NCBI GenBank assembly: GCA_013298485.1
Contig: JAAFHS010000003.1
Location: forward strand, 1-22,774
Origin: Rhodobacterales bacterium
Lineage (GTDB): Bacteria; Pseudomonadota; Alphaproteobacteria; Rhodobacterales; Rhodobacteraceae
Reading direction: 5' to 3'
DNA: 22,774 nucleotides
Shown here: positions 14,803-22,644 of the stretch, piece after piece
How the letters are laid out: the number at the start of each line of letters is the position of its first letter
Position numbering within the stretch: position 1 is the stretch's first letter
Position numbers and translations under genes: made by a program
Notes under the pieces: generated by a model
Told to the model about the DNA's origin: nothing
The model's input: the letters and a program-made list of their open reading frames with translations, nothing else
Database searches by the model: none

Positions 14803-14832
14803 GGGGACCGGCCCTTTGCCGGATCGGTCCCC
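14803..14832 (+). terminator. Intercistronic hairpin after smoE (attenuator or mRNA-stabilising stem)
   Basis: A perfect eight-pair stem, GGGGACCG at 14803-14810 with CGGTCCCC at 14825-14832, closes a 14-base loop that can extend the stem with a bulge. Only TTCATT follows rather than a T run, so complete termination is unlikely. Hairpins at this position after binding-protein genes commonly leave a stable short mRNA for the binding protein and reduced permease expression. Confidence 0.6.
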
Positions 14833-14921
14833 TTCATTGACGCGAATAGTCATTGCGCGCCGACGTAAATCCGCCTCGCCAACTGTCCCGCCGTCAACGC
14901 CGTTCGAGGGAAAGCGCCCCC

Positions 14922-15794
14922 ATGTCCACGACAAGCACCCGCGCGGCCGCCCGCCTGATGGTGGCACCCTCGGTCATCCTGCTGTTCATCTGGATGATCG
15001 TGCCGTTGGCGCTGACACTGTATTTCTCATTCCGGCTATACCGCCTGCTTTCGCCCGACCGCAGCGGATGGGTTGGCTTGAACAACTACGCATGGTTCCT
15101 GAACTCGCCCGATTTCTGGACGGCAATCATCAACACCTTGTTGCTGGTTGGGGGTGTGCTGATCATCACCGTCATCTTGGGCATCTTGATCGCCATTCTG
15201 ATCGACCAGCCGATCTGGGGTCAGGGACCGCTGCGCATTCTGGTGATCTCGCCCTTCTTCGTCATGCCGCCGGTTGCCGCATCGATCTGGGAAAACCTGT
15301 TCATGCATCCGCAAAACGGCTTGTTGGCGGCGGCGGCACAGGGGTTGGGGTATCAGCCGATCCTGTTTCTGGAAAGCTATCCGATGTCCTCGGTGATCTT
15401 CATCGTGTCCTGGGAATGGCTGCCCTTTGCAACCCTCATCCTGTTGACCGCCCTGCAATCGATGTCGTCCGAACAGATGGAAGCGGCAGAAATGGACGGC
15501 GCATCGGCAGTCTCGCGGTTCCGCTATCTGGTGCTGCCGCACCTGTCCCGCGCCATTACCGTGGTCATTCTGATCCAGACCATTTTTCTGCTGGGCATCT
15601 TTGGCGAGATTTTCACCACCACCCAAGGCGGCCCGGGCGCTGCATCCACCACGCTGCCCTACATGATCTACAAGCAGGCGCTGATCGCCAAGGATATCGG
15701 CCGTGCCGCCGCCGGAGGGCTGATCGCCGTCATCCTTGCCAATATCGTCGCCATCTTCCTGATGCGCGGCATCGGCAAGCACCTCGACGCGTAA
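14922..15794 (+). CDS. smoF: Hexitol ABC transporter, inner-membrane permease 1
   Basis: This 290-aa MalF-type permease has six hydrophobic segments, beginning with MVAPSVILLFIWMIVPLALT (about 13-32). The cytoplasmic EAA loop reads EQMEAAEMDGASAVSRFRYL (185-202), with the conserved G193 and the LVLPHL tail that docks on the ATPase. Later GEIFTTTQGGPGAASTTLPY is the P-loop-like signature typical of the first permease in CUT1 importers. The longer open frame from 14853 is discounted because the ATG at 14922 follows GAGGGAAAG and matches the usual N terminus. It is separated from smoE by 143 bp containing a hairpin, and its TAA overlaps the ribosome binding site of the next gene. Confidence 0.93.
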   Translation: MSTTSTRAAARLMVAPSVILLFIWMIVPLALTLYFSFRLYRLLSPDRSGWVGLNNYAWFLNSPDFWTAIINTLLLVGGVLIITVILGILIAILIDQPIWGQGPLRILVISPFFVMPPVAASIWENLFMHPQNGLLAAAAQGLGYQPILFLESYPMSSVIFIVSWEWLPFATLILLTALQSMSSEQMEAAEMDGASAVSRFRYLVLPHLSRAITVVILIQTIFLLGIFGEIFTTTQGGPGAASTTLPYMIYKQALIAKDIGRAAAGGLIAVILANIVAIFLMRGIGKHLDA

Positions 15795-15807
15795 GGAGCA
15801 GATGACC

Positions 15808-16638
15808 ATGGCCCGCACCGTCACCACCCAACGGAAGATCGCCTACACCGCCGCCGCCTGGGCTGTCGGGCTCCTGATTTTCTTCCCCGTTCTCTGGACG
15901 ATCCTGACCAGTTTCAAGACCGAGGCGAGTGCCGTCGCATCACCGCCTGAATTTCTGGGTGCCGACTGGACGCTTGAGAATTATGCAGAAGTCTGGGCGC
16001 GGTCCGACTATCCGCGCTTCTTTCTGAACTCGGTCATCATCTCCATCGGCTCCACCCTCCTCGGCCTCGCCATCGCCATCCCCGCCGCCTGGTCCATGGC
16101 ATTTGTGCCGGGCCGGCGCACCAAGGATCTGCTGATGTGGATGCTGTCGACCAAGATGATGCCCGCCGTCGGCGTGCTGATCCCGATGTATCTGATCTTT
16201 CAGCGTACCGGCCTGTTCGACACCCGCACCGGGCTGATCCTTGCGCTGATGCTGATGAACCTGCCGATCATCATCTGGATGCTCTACACCTATTTCAAGG
16301 AAATCCCCGGTGAGATACTGGAGGCCGCGCGGATGGACGGCGCGTCCCTGCGCAACGAAATCATCTATGTGCTGACGCCGATGGCCATCCCCGGCATCGC
16401 CTCGACCATGCTTCTCAATGTCATTCTCGCCTGGAACGAGGCGTTCTGGACCATCACGCTGACCACTGTGAATGCGGCCCCCCTGTCAGCCTTCATCGCC
16501 AGTTTCTCGGCCCCGCAGGGCCTGTTTTACGCAAAACTTTCGGCAGCCAGCACGATGGCAATCGCGCCGATCCTGATCCTTGGCTGGTTCAGCCAGAAAC
16601 AATTGGTCCGCGGCCTGACGTTCGGCGCGGTGAAGTGA
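15808..16638 (+). CDS. smoG: Hexitol ABC transporter, inner-membrane permease 2
   Basis: This 276-aa MalG-type permease has six membrane segments, the first at about 12-31 (AYTAAAWAVGLLIFFPVLWT). The sequence TSFKTEASAVASPP just after it is the usual periplasmic start of the second CUT1 permease. The EAA loop is EILEAARMDGASLRNEIIYV (169-188). The ribosome binding site AAGGAG at 15793-15798 is nine bases from the ATG at 15808 but only three from an in-frame ATG at 15802, so 15808 is preferred. That site overlaps the smoF stop codon. The smoK start is seven bases after its own stop. It pairs with smoF to form the channel for sorbitol and mannitol entry. Confidence 0.93.
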   Translation: MARTVTTQRKIAYTAAAWAVGLLIFFPVLWTILTSFKTEASAVASPPEFLGADWTLENYAEVWARSDYPRFFLNSVIISIGSTLLGLAIAIPAAWSMAFVPGRRTKDLLMWMLSTKMMPAVGVLIPMYLIFQRTGLFDTRTGLILALMLMNLPIIIWMLYTYFKEIPGEILEAARMDGASLRNEIIYVLTPMAIPGIASTMLLNVILAWNEAFWTITLTTVNAAPLSAFIASFSAPQGLFYAKLSAASTMAIAPILILGWFSQKQLVRGLTFGAVK

Positions 16639-16645
16639 GGGCACC

Positions 16646-17641
16646 ATGGGACAGATCACGCTGAAAGCGGTCCGCAAGTCGTTCGGTGAGGTGCACGTCA
16701 TTCCCGGCGTCGACCTTGACATCAACGACGGTGAATTCGTCGTCTTCGTCGGCCCCTCGGGCTGCGGCAAATCCACTCTTCTGCGCCTGATCGCGGGGCT
16801 GGAGGATACGACGAGTGGCACAATCGAAATCGACGGCCGCGACGCCACCGCCCTGCCCCCGGCCAAGCGCGGCCTTGCGATGGTGTTCCAGTCCTATGCG
16901 CTTTATCCGCATATGACGGTGCGCAAGAACATCGCCTTCCCCCTGAAAATGGCGGGGATGTCCGAGACCGAGCAGAACGCACGCGTGGAACGCGCGGCAT
17001 CGGTGCTGAACCTCGCCAGCTACCTTGACCGCCGCCCCGGCCAGCTGTCTGGCGGCCAGCGGCAGCGGGTGGCCATCGGACGCGCCATCGTGCGCGAACC
17101 GGCGGCCTTCCTGTTCGACGAACCCCTATCGAACCTTGATGCCGCCCTGCGCGTCGGCATGCGGCAGGAAATCAGCGAACTGCACCAGAGCCTGCGCACC
17201 ACGATGATCTATGTGACCCATGATCAGGTCGAGGCGATGACGATGGCCGACAAGATCGTCGTCCTGAATGCCGGGCGCATCGAACAGGTCGGCAGCCCGC
17301 TGGAACTCTACAACAGCCCCATCAATACCTTTGTCGCAGGTTTCATCGGCAGCCCCAGGATGAACCTGATCGAAGGGGCCGAGGCAGCCAAACACGGTGC
17401 CGCAACCATCGGCATCCGCCCGGAACACATCGCCGTTGGCACAGGCCCGTGGACGGGTACCGTGGGTCTGGCCGAACATCTTGGCTCGGACACGTTCCTC
17501 AAGGTCAATGCAGGTGACTTGGGTACGCTGACAGTCCGCGCGCCCGGCGAAGTGCATGTGGCCCATGGCGACCAGATCGCCTTTGGCCCCGTATCTGGCA
17601 AGCTGCACCGCTTTGGTGCCGACGGAAAGACCATGGCATGA
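16646..17641 (+). CDS. smoK: Hexitol ABC transporter, ATP-binding protein
   Basis: This 331-aa MalK/UgpC-like CUT1 ATPase energises the SmoEFG importer on the cytoplasmic side. Walker A is GPSGCGKST (36-44), the Q-loop FQSYALYPHMTV has Q82, the ABC signature is LSGGQRQR (134-141), Walker B FLFDEP (155-160), the D-loop SNLD, and the H-loop THDQVEAMTMAD has H192. A C-terminal regulatory OB-fold region follows from about residue 235, including GIRPEHIAVG, slightly shorter than in E. coli MalK (371 aa). The stop overlaps the smoS start in an ATGA, so transport and the first oxidation step are translated together. Confidence 0.95.
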   Translation: MGQITLKAVRKSFGEVHVIPGVDLDINDGEFVVFVGPSGCGKSTLLRLIAGLEDTTSGTIEIDGRDATALPPAKRGLAMVFQSYALYPHMTVRKNIAFPLKMAGMSETEQNARVERAASVLNLASYLDRRPGQLSGGQRQRVAIGRAIVREPAAFLFDEPLSNLDAALRVGMRQEISELHQSLRTTMIYVTHDQVEAMTMADKIVVLNAGRIEQVGSPLELYNSPINTFVAGFIGSPRMNLIEGAEAAKHGAATIGIRPEHIAVGTGPWTGTVGLAEHLGSDTFLKVNAGDLGTLTVRAPGEVHVAHGDQIAFGPVSGKLHRFGADGKTMA

Positions 17642-18408
17642 GACTGGCAGGCAAATGCGCCCTGATCACCGGGGCGGCGCGCGGGATCGGCCTGTCCTTC
17701 GCGCGCGCCTATATCGCTGAAGGCGCGCAGGTCGCCTTGGCCGATATCAACGCGGCTGCGCTGGCACAGGCCGTGGCCGATCTTGGCCCGCAGGCCCATG
17801 CCGTGCAGATGGATGTCACCGATCAGGCCAGCATTGAGGCAGGCATCGCATCCGCCGTGGCGCAGATGGGCCGCCTTGATATCCTGGTCAACAATGCCGC
17901 CCTGTTTGACGCCTGCCCGATCACCGACATCACGCGTGCTAGTTACGACCGCCTGTTTGCCGTCAATGTCGCGGGTGCCCTGTTCACCATGCAGGCTGCA
18001 GCAAAACAGATGATCGCGCAGGGCACCGGCGGCAAGATCATCAACATGGCCTCCCAGGCCGGGCGGCGGGGGGAATCCCTTGTCGCCGTCTATTGCGCGA
18101 CCAAGGCCGCCGTCATCAGCCTGACGCAAAGTGCGGGCCTGAACCTGATTGCGCATGGCATCAACGTGAACGCGATCGCCCCCGGTGTCGTTGATGGCGA
18201 ACACTGGGATCATGTCGATGCCCTGTTTGCCAGATATGAGGGCCGCCCCTTGGGCGAAAAGAAACGCATCGTGGGCGGTGGCGTGCCGTTCGGGCGCATG
18301 GGCACGGCAGATGACCTGATCCCCATGGCCATCTTCCTCGCCTGCGCCGACAGCGATTACTGTGTCGGACAGACTTACGGCGTCGATGGCGGCAACTGGC
18401 TTGCATGA
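17638..18408 (+). CDS. smoS: Sorbitol (L-iditol) 2-dehydrogenase, short-chain dehydrogenase
   Basis: This 256-aa NAD-dependent short-chain dehydrogenase oxidises D-sorbitol to D-fructose; the R. sphaeroides enzyme also acts on L-iditol and galactitol. The cofactor motif TGAARGIG is at 11-18, D36 ends the second strand and indicates NAD over NADP, NNAA is at 85-88, and the catalytic residues are S139 and Y152-x3-K156 (VYCATK). The segments KIINMASQAGRRGE, ATKAAVISLTQSAGLNL and VNAIAPGVVDGEHWD agree almost residue for residue with my recollection of the R. sphaeroides protein, also 256 aa. Start codon overlaps the smoK stop by four bases. A 283-bp gap with hairpins separates it from mtlK. Confidence 0.94.
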   Translation: MRLAGKCALITGAARGIGLSFARAYIAEGAQVALADINAAALAQAVADLGPQAHAVQMDVTDQASIEAGIASAVAQMGRLDILVNNAALFDACPITDITRASYDRLFAVNVAGALFTMQAAAKQMIAQGTGGKIINMASQAGRRGESLVAVYCATKAAVISLTQSAGLNLIAHGINVNAIAPGVVDGEHWDHVDALFARYEGRPLGEKKRIVGGGVPFGRMGTADDLIPMAIFLACADSDYCVGQTYGVDGGNWLA

Positions 18409-18436
18409 TGGTGATCTGCGTCTCTTTCCTTAACTT

Positions 18437-18479
18437 GAAACCGTCTGATGGGCCTTCCTGTGGAAGGACCATCGGTTTC
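18437..18479 (+). repeat. Long imperfect hairpin downstream of smoS
   Basis: GAAACC (18437-18442) pairs with GGTTTC (18474-18479), GATGG (18447-18451) with CCATC (18469-18473), and CCTTCC (18453-18458) with GGAAGG (18462-18467), leaving a three-base loop. Seventeen pairs with one small internal bulge and one mismatch make this the strongest stem in the window. It starts 29 bases after the smoS stop and has no T run after it, so it looks more like an mRNA end-protecting stem or Rho-type terminator element than an intrinsic terminator. Confidence 0.6.
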
Positions 18480-18577
18480 GTTGCCCACAAGGCGGGACGC
18501 CGTTGCGCAAGGGGCGTGGAGACGATCCTGAGTGGTGTGATCTGCGCGTGCATGCCCCGGCTGGCGCGCTTGTCGCG

Positions 18578-18629
18578 CCTGCCCTTGGGGGGGCAGGTGC
18601 GGGCAGATTTGTCACTTGCCAAATCTGCC
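18578..18629 (+). repeat. Two adjacent perfect inverted repeats upstream of mtlK
   Basis: CCTGCCC (18578-18584) pairs with GGGCAGG (18591-18597) around six bases. Four bases later GGCAGATTTG (18602-18611) pairs perfectly with CAAATCTGCC (18620-18629) around TCACTTGC. The second stem is ten pairs and ends 62 bases before the mtlK start. The motif ACTTGCC in its loop edge recurs at about 18652-18658. Neither is followed by a T run. The rest of the gap 18409-18691 has no coding character. Confidence 0.6.
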
Positions 18630-18691
18630 AAGTCCACCCGGCAGCGCGTTTTACTTGCCGTTCCTGAATTCCTGTTTCCGAAGGTGCCACA

Positions 18692-20146
18692 ATGACCATC
18701 GCCACGCACCCGCCTGTCACCTTGCCCGCCTATGACCGCACGTCCCTGAAACCGGGCATCGTGCACATCGGTCTCGGCAATTTCCACCGTGCGCATATGG
18801 CCGTGTATCTCGACGATCTCTTCGCCCTCGGGGTCGATCACGACTGGGCCATCCTGGGTGCCGGTGTGCGCCCGGGCGATGCCGCGATGCGCAACGCACT
18901 GGCCGCACAGGATTACCTCTCAACCGTCATCACGCTGGACCCAGCGGGCAATTCCGCGCGGCGGGTGGGGGCGATGACCGGGTTCATCCCGGTGCAGGAT
19001 GACAACGCCCCGCTGATTGCCGCGATGACCGATCCTGCCATCCGCATCGTCAGTCTGACGGTCACGGAAGGCGGCTATTACGTCGCGGCGTCGGGTGCCT
19101 TCGACACCACCCACCCCGATATCCTGCATGATGCCGCAGACCCCGGCGCGCCGGTCACTGCCTTTGGTGCCATCCTCGCCGCCCTGCGTGCGCGCCATGC
19201 AGCAGGCACACCGCCCTTTACCGTCATGTCCTGCGACAACCTGCCCGGCAATGGCCATGTCACCCATGCCACCGTCACGGGCCTCGCCCGCCTGCAGGAC
19301 GCGGCCTTTGCTGATTGGGTCGATGCAAACGTCGCCTTCCCCAACGGCATGGTCGACCGCATCACGCCAGCGACGGGGCCGCGTGAGCGCAGCCTTGCCG
19401 CCAGTTTCGGCCTGAACGATCCCGTGCCCGTCACCTGCGAAGGCTTCCGCCAATGGGTGCTGGAGGATCACTTTCCCATGGGACGCCCCGCACTGGAAAA
19501 GGTCGGCGTCACCTTCACCGATCAGGTGCATGCGTTCGAGGCGATGAAAATCCGCATCCTGAACGGCGGTCATGCGATCATTGCCTACCCGTCCGGTCTG
19601 ATGGATATCCATCTGGTGCATGAGGCGATGGAAAATCCCCTGATCCGGGCCTTCCTTCTGAAGGTCGAACGCGATGAGGTGCTGCCCCATGTGGCCCCCG
19701 TGCCCGGCACATCCATTCCGGCCTATCTTGACCTGATCGCAGACCGTTTCGCGAACCCGCAGATCGCCGATACCGTGCGCCGGTTGTGCCTTGACGGATC
19801 GAACCGGCAGCCGAAATTCATCGTGCCCTCGCTGCGCGACAATCTGGCGGCGGGCCATATGCCCCACGGCCTGATCCTTCTGTCCGCGCTGTGGTGCCAT
19901 TATTGCGCGGGCGTGACTGACAGCGGTGCCGTGATCGCACCTAACGATCCGGACTGGGACGCATTGCAGGCGCGCGCACTGGCCGCCAAGGCCGATCCGG
20001 CGGAATGGCTGCGCATGGGCACGGTTTACGGCGATCTGGCGCAGGATGCGCGCGTTGTAGCCGCATTTGCAGCGGCCTTGCGCGCGGTGCAGTCAAATGG
20101 CACCAAGGCCACGCTCACCGCACATATCGCTGCCACGGTGCACTGA
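18692..20146 (+). CDS. mtlK: Mannitol 2-dehydrogenase (polyol-specific long-chain dehydrogenase)
   Basis: This 484-aa cytoplasmic NAD-dependent enzyme oxidises D-mannitol (often also D-arabitol) to the 2-ketose. The N-terminal Rossmann domain carries VHIGLGNFHRAHMAVYLDDL (24-43), the long-chain polyol dehydrogenase signature. SCDNLPGNGHV (180-190) is another family hallmark. The catalytic motif KIRILNGGH gives K286, N291 and H294, the same spacing as K295/N300/H303 of the Pseudomonas fluorescens enzyme (493 aa). Length is normal. The start ATG is 283 bp after smoS, so it may have its own promoter or a processed transcript. The product fructose needs a kinase that is not present in the window. 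Confidence 0.95.
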   Translation: MTIATHPPVTLPAYDRTSLKPGIVHIGLGNFHRAHMAVYLDDLFALGVDHDWAILGAGVRPGDAAMRNALAAQDYLSTVITLDPAGNSARRVGAMTGFIPVQDDNAPLIAAMTDPAIRIVSLTVTEGGYYVAASGAFDTTHPDILHDAADPGAPVTAFGAILAALRARHAAGTPPFTVMSCDNLPGNGHVTHATVTGLARLQDAAFADWVDANVAFPNGMVDRITPATGPRERSLAASFGLNDPVPVTCEGFRQWVLEDHFPMGRPALEKVGVTFTDQVHAFEAMKIRILNGGHAIIAYPSGLMDIHLVHEAMENPLIRAFLLKVERDEVLPHVAPVPGTSIPAYLDLIADRFANPQIADTVRRLCLDGSNRQPKFIVPSLRDNLAAGHMPHGLILLSALWCHYCAGVTDSGAVIAPNDPDWDALQARALAAKADPAEWLRMGTVYGDLAQDARVVAAFAAALRAVQSNGTKATLTAHIAATVH

Positions 20147-20246
20147 TCCAACGGCACGATCTCTTCAGTCTTGCAGGCGCGCGTGGCCTGTGGAACATCA
20201 TCGTAAAAGGCCGACAATCTGACGATCAGGGCAGGACCGCACCACG

Positions 20247-21257
20247 ATGAATACTCCGCGCCCGGACATCGGCGTGCTCGTTACACGCATCGCCGGATTT
20301 CAACCCCTTGATGCGCAGTTCGGCGTGCTGGCCAAGGTCAGCACGCCCGCACCTCTTACCGATCCCATCTTGCGTGGCCAGCCGCATGTTTTTGCCGTAC
20401 TCGATGCCACCCTGATTGCGCAGTTGCCTATGCGGCTGGCAGGGACGGACGTGCCCCATGCCTGTCTGTTCGGTGATGCCGCCGACCGCACCGCAGATGC
20501 AGCACCTTGGCTTGTGCAACTGACGCCCCAGGACCGCCTGCTGCGCAGCCTGTTCACCGTCGATGCGCCCGACCATCCCGCAACCTGGGCCTTCTGGCAC
20601 GCCCGCCCGGGCATCCTGATCCGGTCGGACATGCCGCTGGATGCTTTACGCAGCCACCTGCGCCGGTTTCTGCGTGTCAAGGACACGCGCGGCAAGGACT
20701 TCTTCTTCCGCTTCTGGGAGCCCTTTGTGGCCCCGTTGTACTTCGGCAACCTCGCAACGCGGCCCGATCTGATCGCACGCTGGTTCCGCCCGCGCGACGG
20801 CGGCCGGATCGACGCGATCATGGCCCCCGACCCCGGTGCTGACGATCCCGGACTGTGGGTGATCGAACCGCAGAACCTGCCCGATGGCCCGCATATCCCG
20901 CAGGGCAGCTTTACCCTGTCCGACACCGACATCGCCGTCCTGACGCAGGCCCAGACCCGCCGTCAACTGGATGACATGGCAACCCTTCTGGCCAGAACTT
21001 TTCCCGAACGGCTGCAGGACATGCCGCGCGCCGATCTCTGCCATCTGACCGACACCACCGTGTCGCGCATGATGCGCTATGGCTTTGCCCAGACCGATAC
21101 CCTGTTTCGCCTGCTCGCCTGGGAAGTGTTTCACGGCCCCGGCTTTGAAAGCCGGGATCCGACGGGCAGGTTGCAGGCCATCTGCGCCACGGATCACGAG
21201 GAGGCGGAAAAGATGATCCACCTCGCCGCGCGCATGGCCGAGACCGGTCTGGCCTGA
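20247..21257 (+). CDS. DUF4123-domain protein, probable type VI secretion effector adaptor/chaperone
   Basis: This 336-aa soluble protein has a DUF4123 domain at about residues 45-190: HVFAVLDATLIAQLP, HACLFGDAADRTADAAPWLV and the helix-rich KDFFFRFWEPFVAPLYFGNL are the usual landmarks. DUF4123 (Tap/TEC) proteins bind an effector and load it on the VgrG spike of the type VI secretion system. The C-terminal 140 residues, including RMMRYGFAQTDTLFRLLAWE, are a helical region of the kind that sets effector specificity in this family. The gene follows mtlK by 100 bp without a clear terminator and runs tail-to-tail into a Tle1-like lipase gene, two bases apart. The ribosome binding site is weak (AGGA about a dozen bases ahead). 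The lipase is its likely client, which is inference. Confidence 0.8.
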   Translation: MNTPRPDIGVLVTRIAGFQPLDAQFGVLAKVSTPAPLTDPILRGQPHVFAVLDATLIAQLPMRLAGTDVPHACLFGDAADRTADAAPWLVQLTPQDRLLRSLFTVDAPDHPATWAFWHARPGILIRSDMPLDALRSHLRRFLRVKDTRGKDFFFRFWEPFVAPLYFGNLATRPDLIARWFRPRDGGRIDAIMAPDPGADDPGLWVIEPQNLPDGPHIPQGSFTLSDTDIAVLTQAQTRRQLDDMATLLARTFPERLQDMPRADLCHLTDTTVSRMMRYGFAQTDTLFRLLAWEVFHGPGFESRDPTGRLQAICATDHEEAEKMIHLAARMAETGLA

Positions 21258-21259
21258 CG

Positions 21260-22642
21260 CTACTTCGCGCGGCTGGTATCGTTCGGGTAGATCACCCGCA
21301 CATGGTTCGGCTCCGCCGCCATTCCGGTCGCACCCACATTGGCCGACACATGCCCGTAATTGCGCAGCACGGACCGCGTCTCGACCGCCCCCAGACTGCC
21401 CCCGCCGACAAGCGTGGCGGCAGCCGACGACAGCCCCGCAGGAACGGCGTAGGGCCCGGTCGTCGGCAGCGACAGAAACGGCACCGCCTGCGCCACCGCC
21501 TCATTGTATATGATCCGCAGCGGAATCCGCGACAGGCCGGGCTGCACCCACGGGCGCGACAGCACACGCCGGGCTTCAAACGAATAGGTCGGAACAGCAA
21601 TGCCCGCCACCGTCGGTCGCATGGTCTGCACCACCGGCCCCACCTTCATCACTGCCCCGCCCACCGGCTCGTTCGCGTTGATCCAGCCTTCGCGCACCCA
21701 GATCGCCTCATTCCTGGTGCGCTGCGCCGCATATTCCGCAACCATCCGGCTGCGCGCGGCTTCGGCGGCAACCCGGCTGGAATAGCTGGGGCTGCCGGTC
21801 GATGCGATATCGACCTCATCGCCCACATCGCGATAACCCCCGCCGATATCGGAATGTGCACCCGGCAGCCCCCGCGCAGCACCTCCGCCCGGCAGGTTAT
21901 GGTTCAGACGGAAGTTCTGGCGATACTCATGCTGTGCCGTCAGATGATAAATCCGCGTTGCCTGTGCCGCCTTCAGGTGCACGTTGATCGGCGCATTCCA
22001 GTCGTTCCTGCCATAACCGATCGCCGCCACCGTATCGAACAGCCCGATGAACCGGAACCGTACCTTGCGGCCCGGCGGCAGGGTGCCCCCGCTGTTGAAC
22101 GCGTTGCGCGCATCGATATAGCCCTGGCGAAAGCAGTTCACGAAATACCGCGCCGCCGCTGCACCCCGGCTGAACCCGAAGACATCCATGATGATCTCTT
22201 TCGGTTCAACCCCCGGGGACAGCTGCGTGATCAGCCCGCCGATCTGCAGTGCTGCATCGATCACCCGCTGCTCTACCCCGGTCGCCCCATAGCCAAGGCC
22301 CGCCCCCCACAGCGAATCCTCGCCCCCCGTCACCGTCCCGATCCCCGCCACGTACAGCGACCTGATCCGCCGCAGATAGCCACCGCAACTGTTGCGCGTA
22401 TCGAGGTCGCGGTTGTTCTTGTAGATCTGCGACAGCAAATAGACATTTGACGGCGCGTTGGCATAGCTGCCTTCGCCGCCCGTCCGCCGCGAATTGGGGC
22501 CATTGTTCAGCGTGCCGTCAAAAAACACGCCGAACTCCAGCGTCACCTTCGGGCAGGATTGCACGATATTGCCCACCCGCCCCCCGCCCTGGGGCGCTGC
22601 GGCACGCGCGCGGTCGTCGATAGTGGAGGGTGTTTCGACCAT
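21260..22642 (-). CDS. DUF2235/Tle1-like lipase, probable type VI secretion effector
   Basis: This 460-aa alpha/beta hydrolase belongs to the DUF2235 family, which includes the Tle1 phospholipase effectors that attack membranes of rival cells. The family start FGVFFDGTLNN is at 37-47. The nucleophile elbow is VFGFSRGAAAARYF with S158, the acid is D203 in IGLFDTVAAIGYG, and the base is H263 in LPGAHSDIGGGY, so the triad appears intact. No signal peptide is present, as expected for type VI cargo. The C-terminal third has no feature I recognise. The ATG at 22642 is chosen because it lies two bases after the stop of the preceding gene; an in-frame ATG at 22666 would overlap that gene by 22 bases. 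No immunity gene is visible in the window. A housekeeping DUF2235 hydrolase is possible, but the adjacent DUF4123 gene favours an effector. Confidence 0.82.
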   Translation of the reverse strand: MVETPSTIDDRARAAAPQGGGRVGNIVQSCPKVTLEFGVFFDGTLNNGPNSRRTGGEGSYANAPSNVYLLSQIYKNNRDLDTRNSCGGYLRRIRSLYVAGIGTVTGGEDSLWGAGLGYGATGVEQRVIDAALQIGGLITQLSPGVEPKEIIMDVFGFSRGAAAARYFVNCFRQGYIDARNAFNSGGTLPPGRKVRFRFIGLFDTVAAIGYGRNDWNAPINVHLKAAQATRIYHLTAQHEYRQNFRLNHNLPGGGAARGLPGAHSDIGGGYRDVGDEVDIASTGSPSYSSRVAAEAARSRMVAEYAAQRTRNEAIWVREGWINANEPVGGAVMKVGPVVQTMRPTVAGIAVPTYSFEARRVLSRPWVQPGLSRIPLRIIYNEAVAQAVPFLSLPTTGPYAVPAGLSSAAATLVGGGSLGAVETRSVLRNYGHVSANVGATGMAAEPNHVRVIYPNDTSRAK

Positions 22643-22644
22643 AT

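Noticed and set aside
13459..14967. A 502-codon open frame on the minus strand opposite smoE
   Set aside because: smoE has a signal peptide, a good ribosome binding site and family similarity; the reverse frame is rich in Arg, His and Cys and matches nothing.
20147..20246. A terminator after mtlK (CAGGC/GCCTG stem)
   Set aside because: The stem has only five pairs and no T run follows; not strong enough to annotate.
21302..22450. A 382-codon open frame on the plus strand opposite the Tle1-like gene
   Set aside because: The minus-strand frame has an intact lipase triad and family motifs; the plus frame is an Arg/Pro/His-rich shadow.
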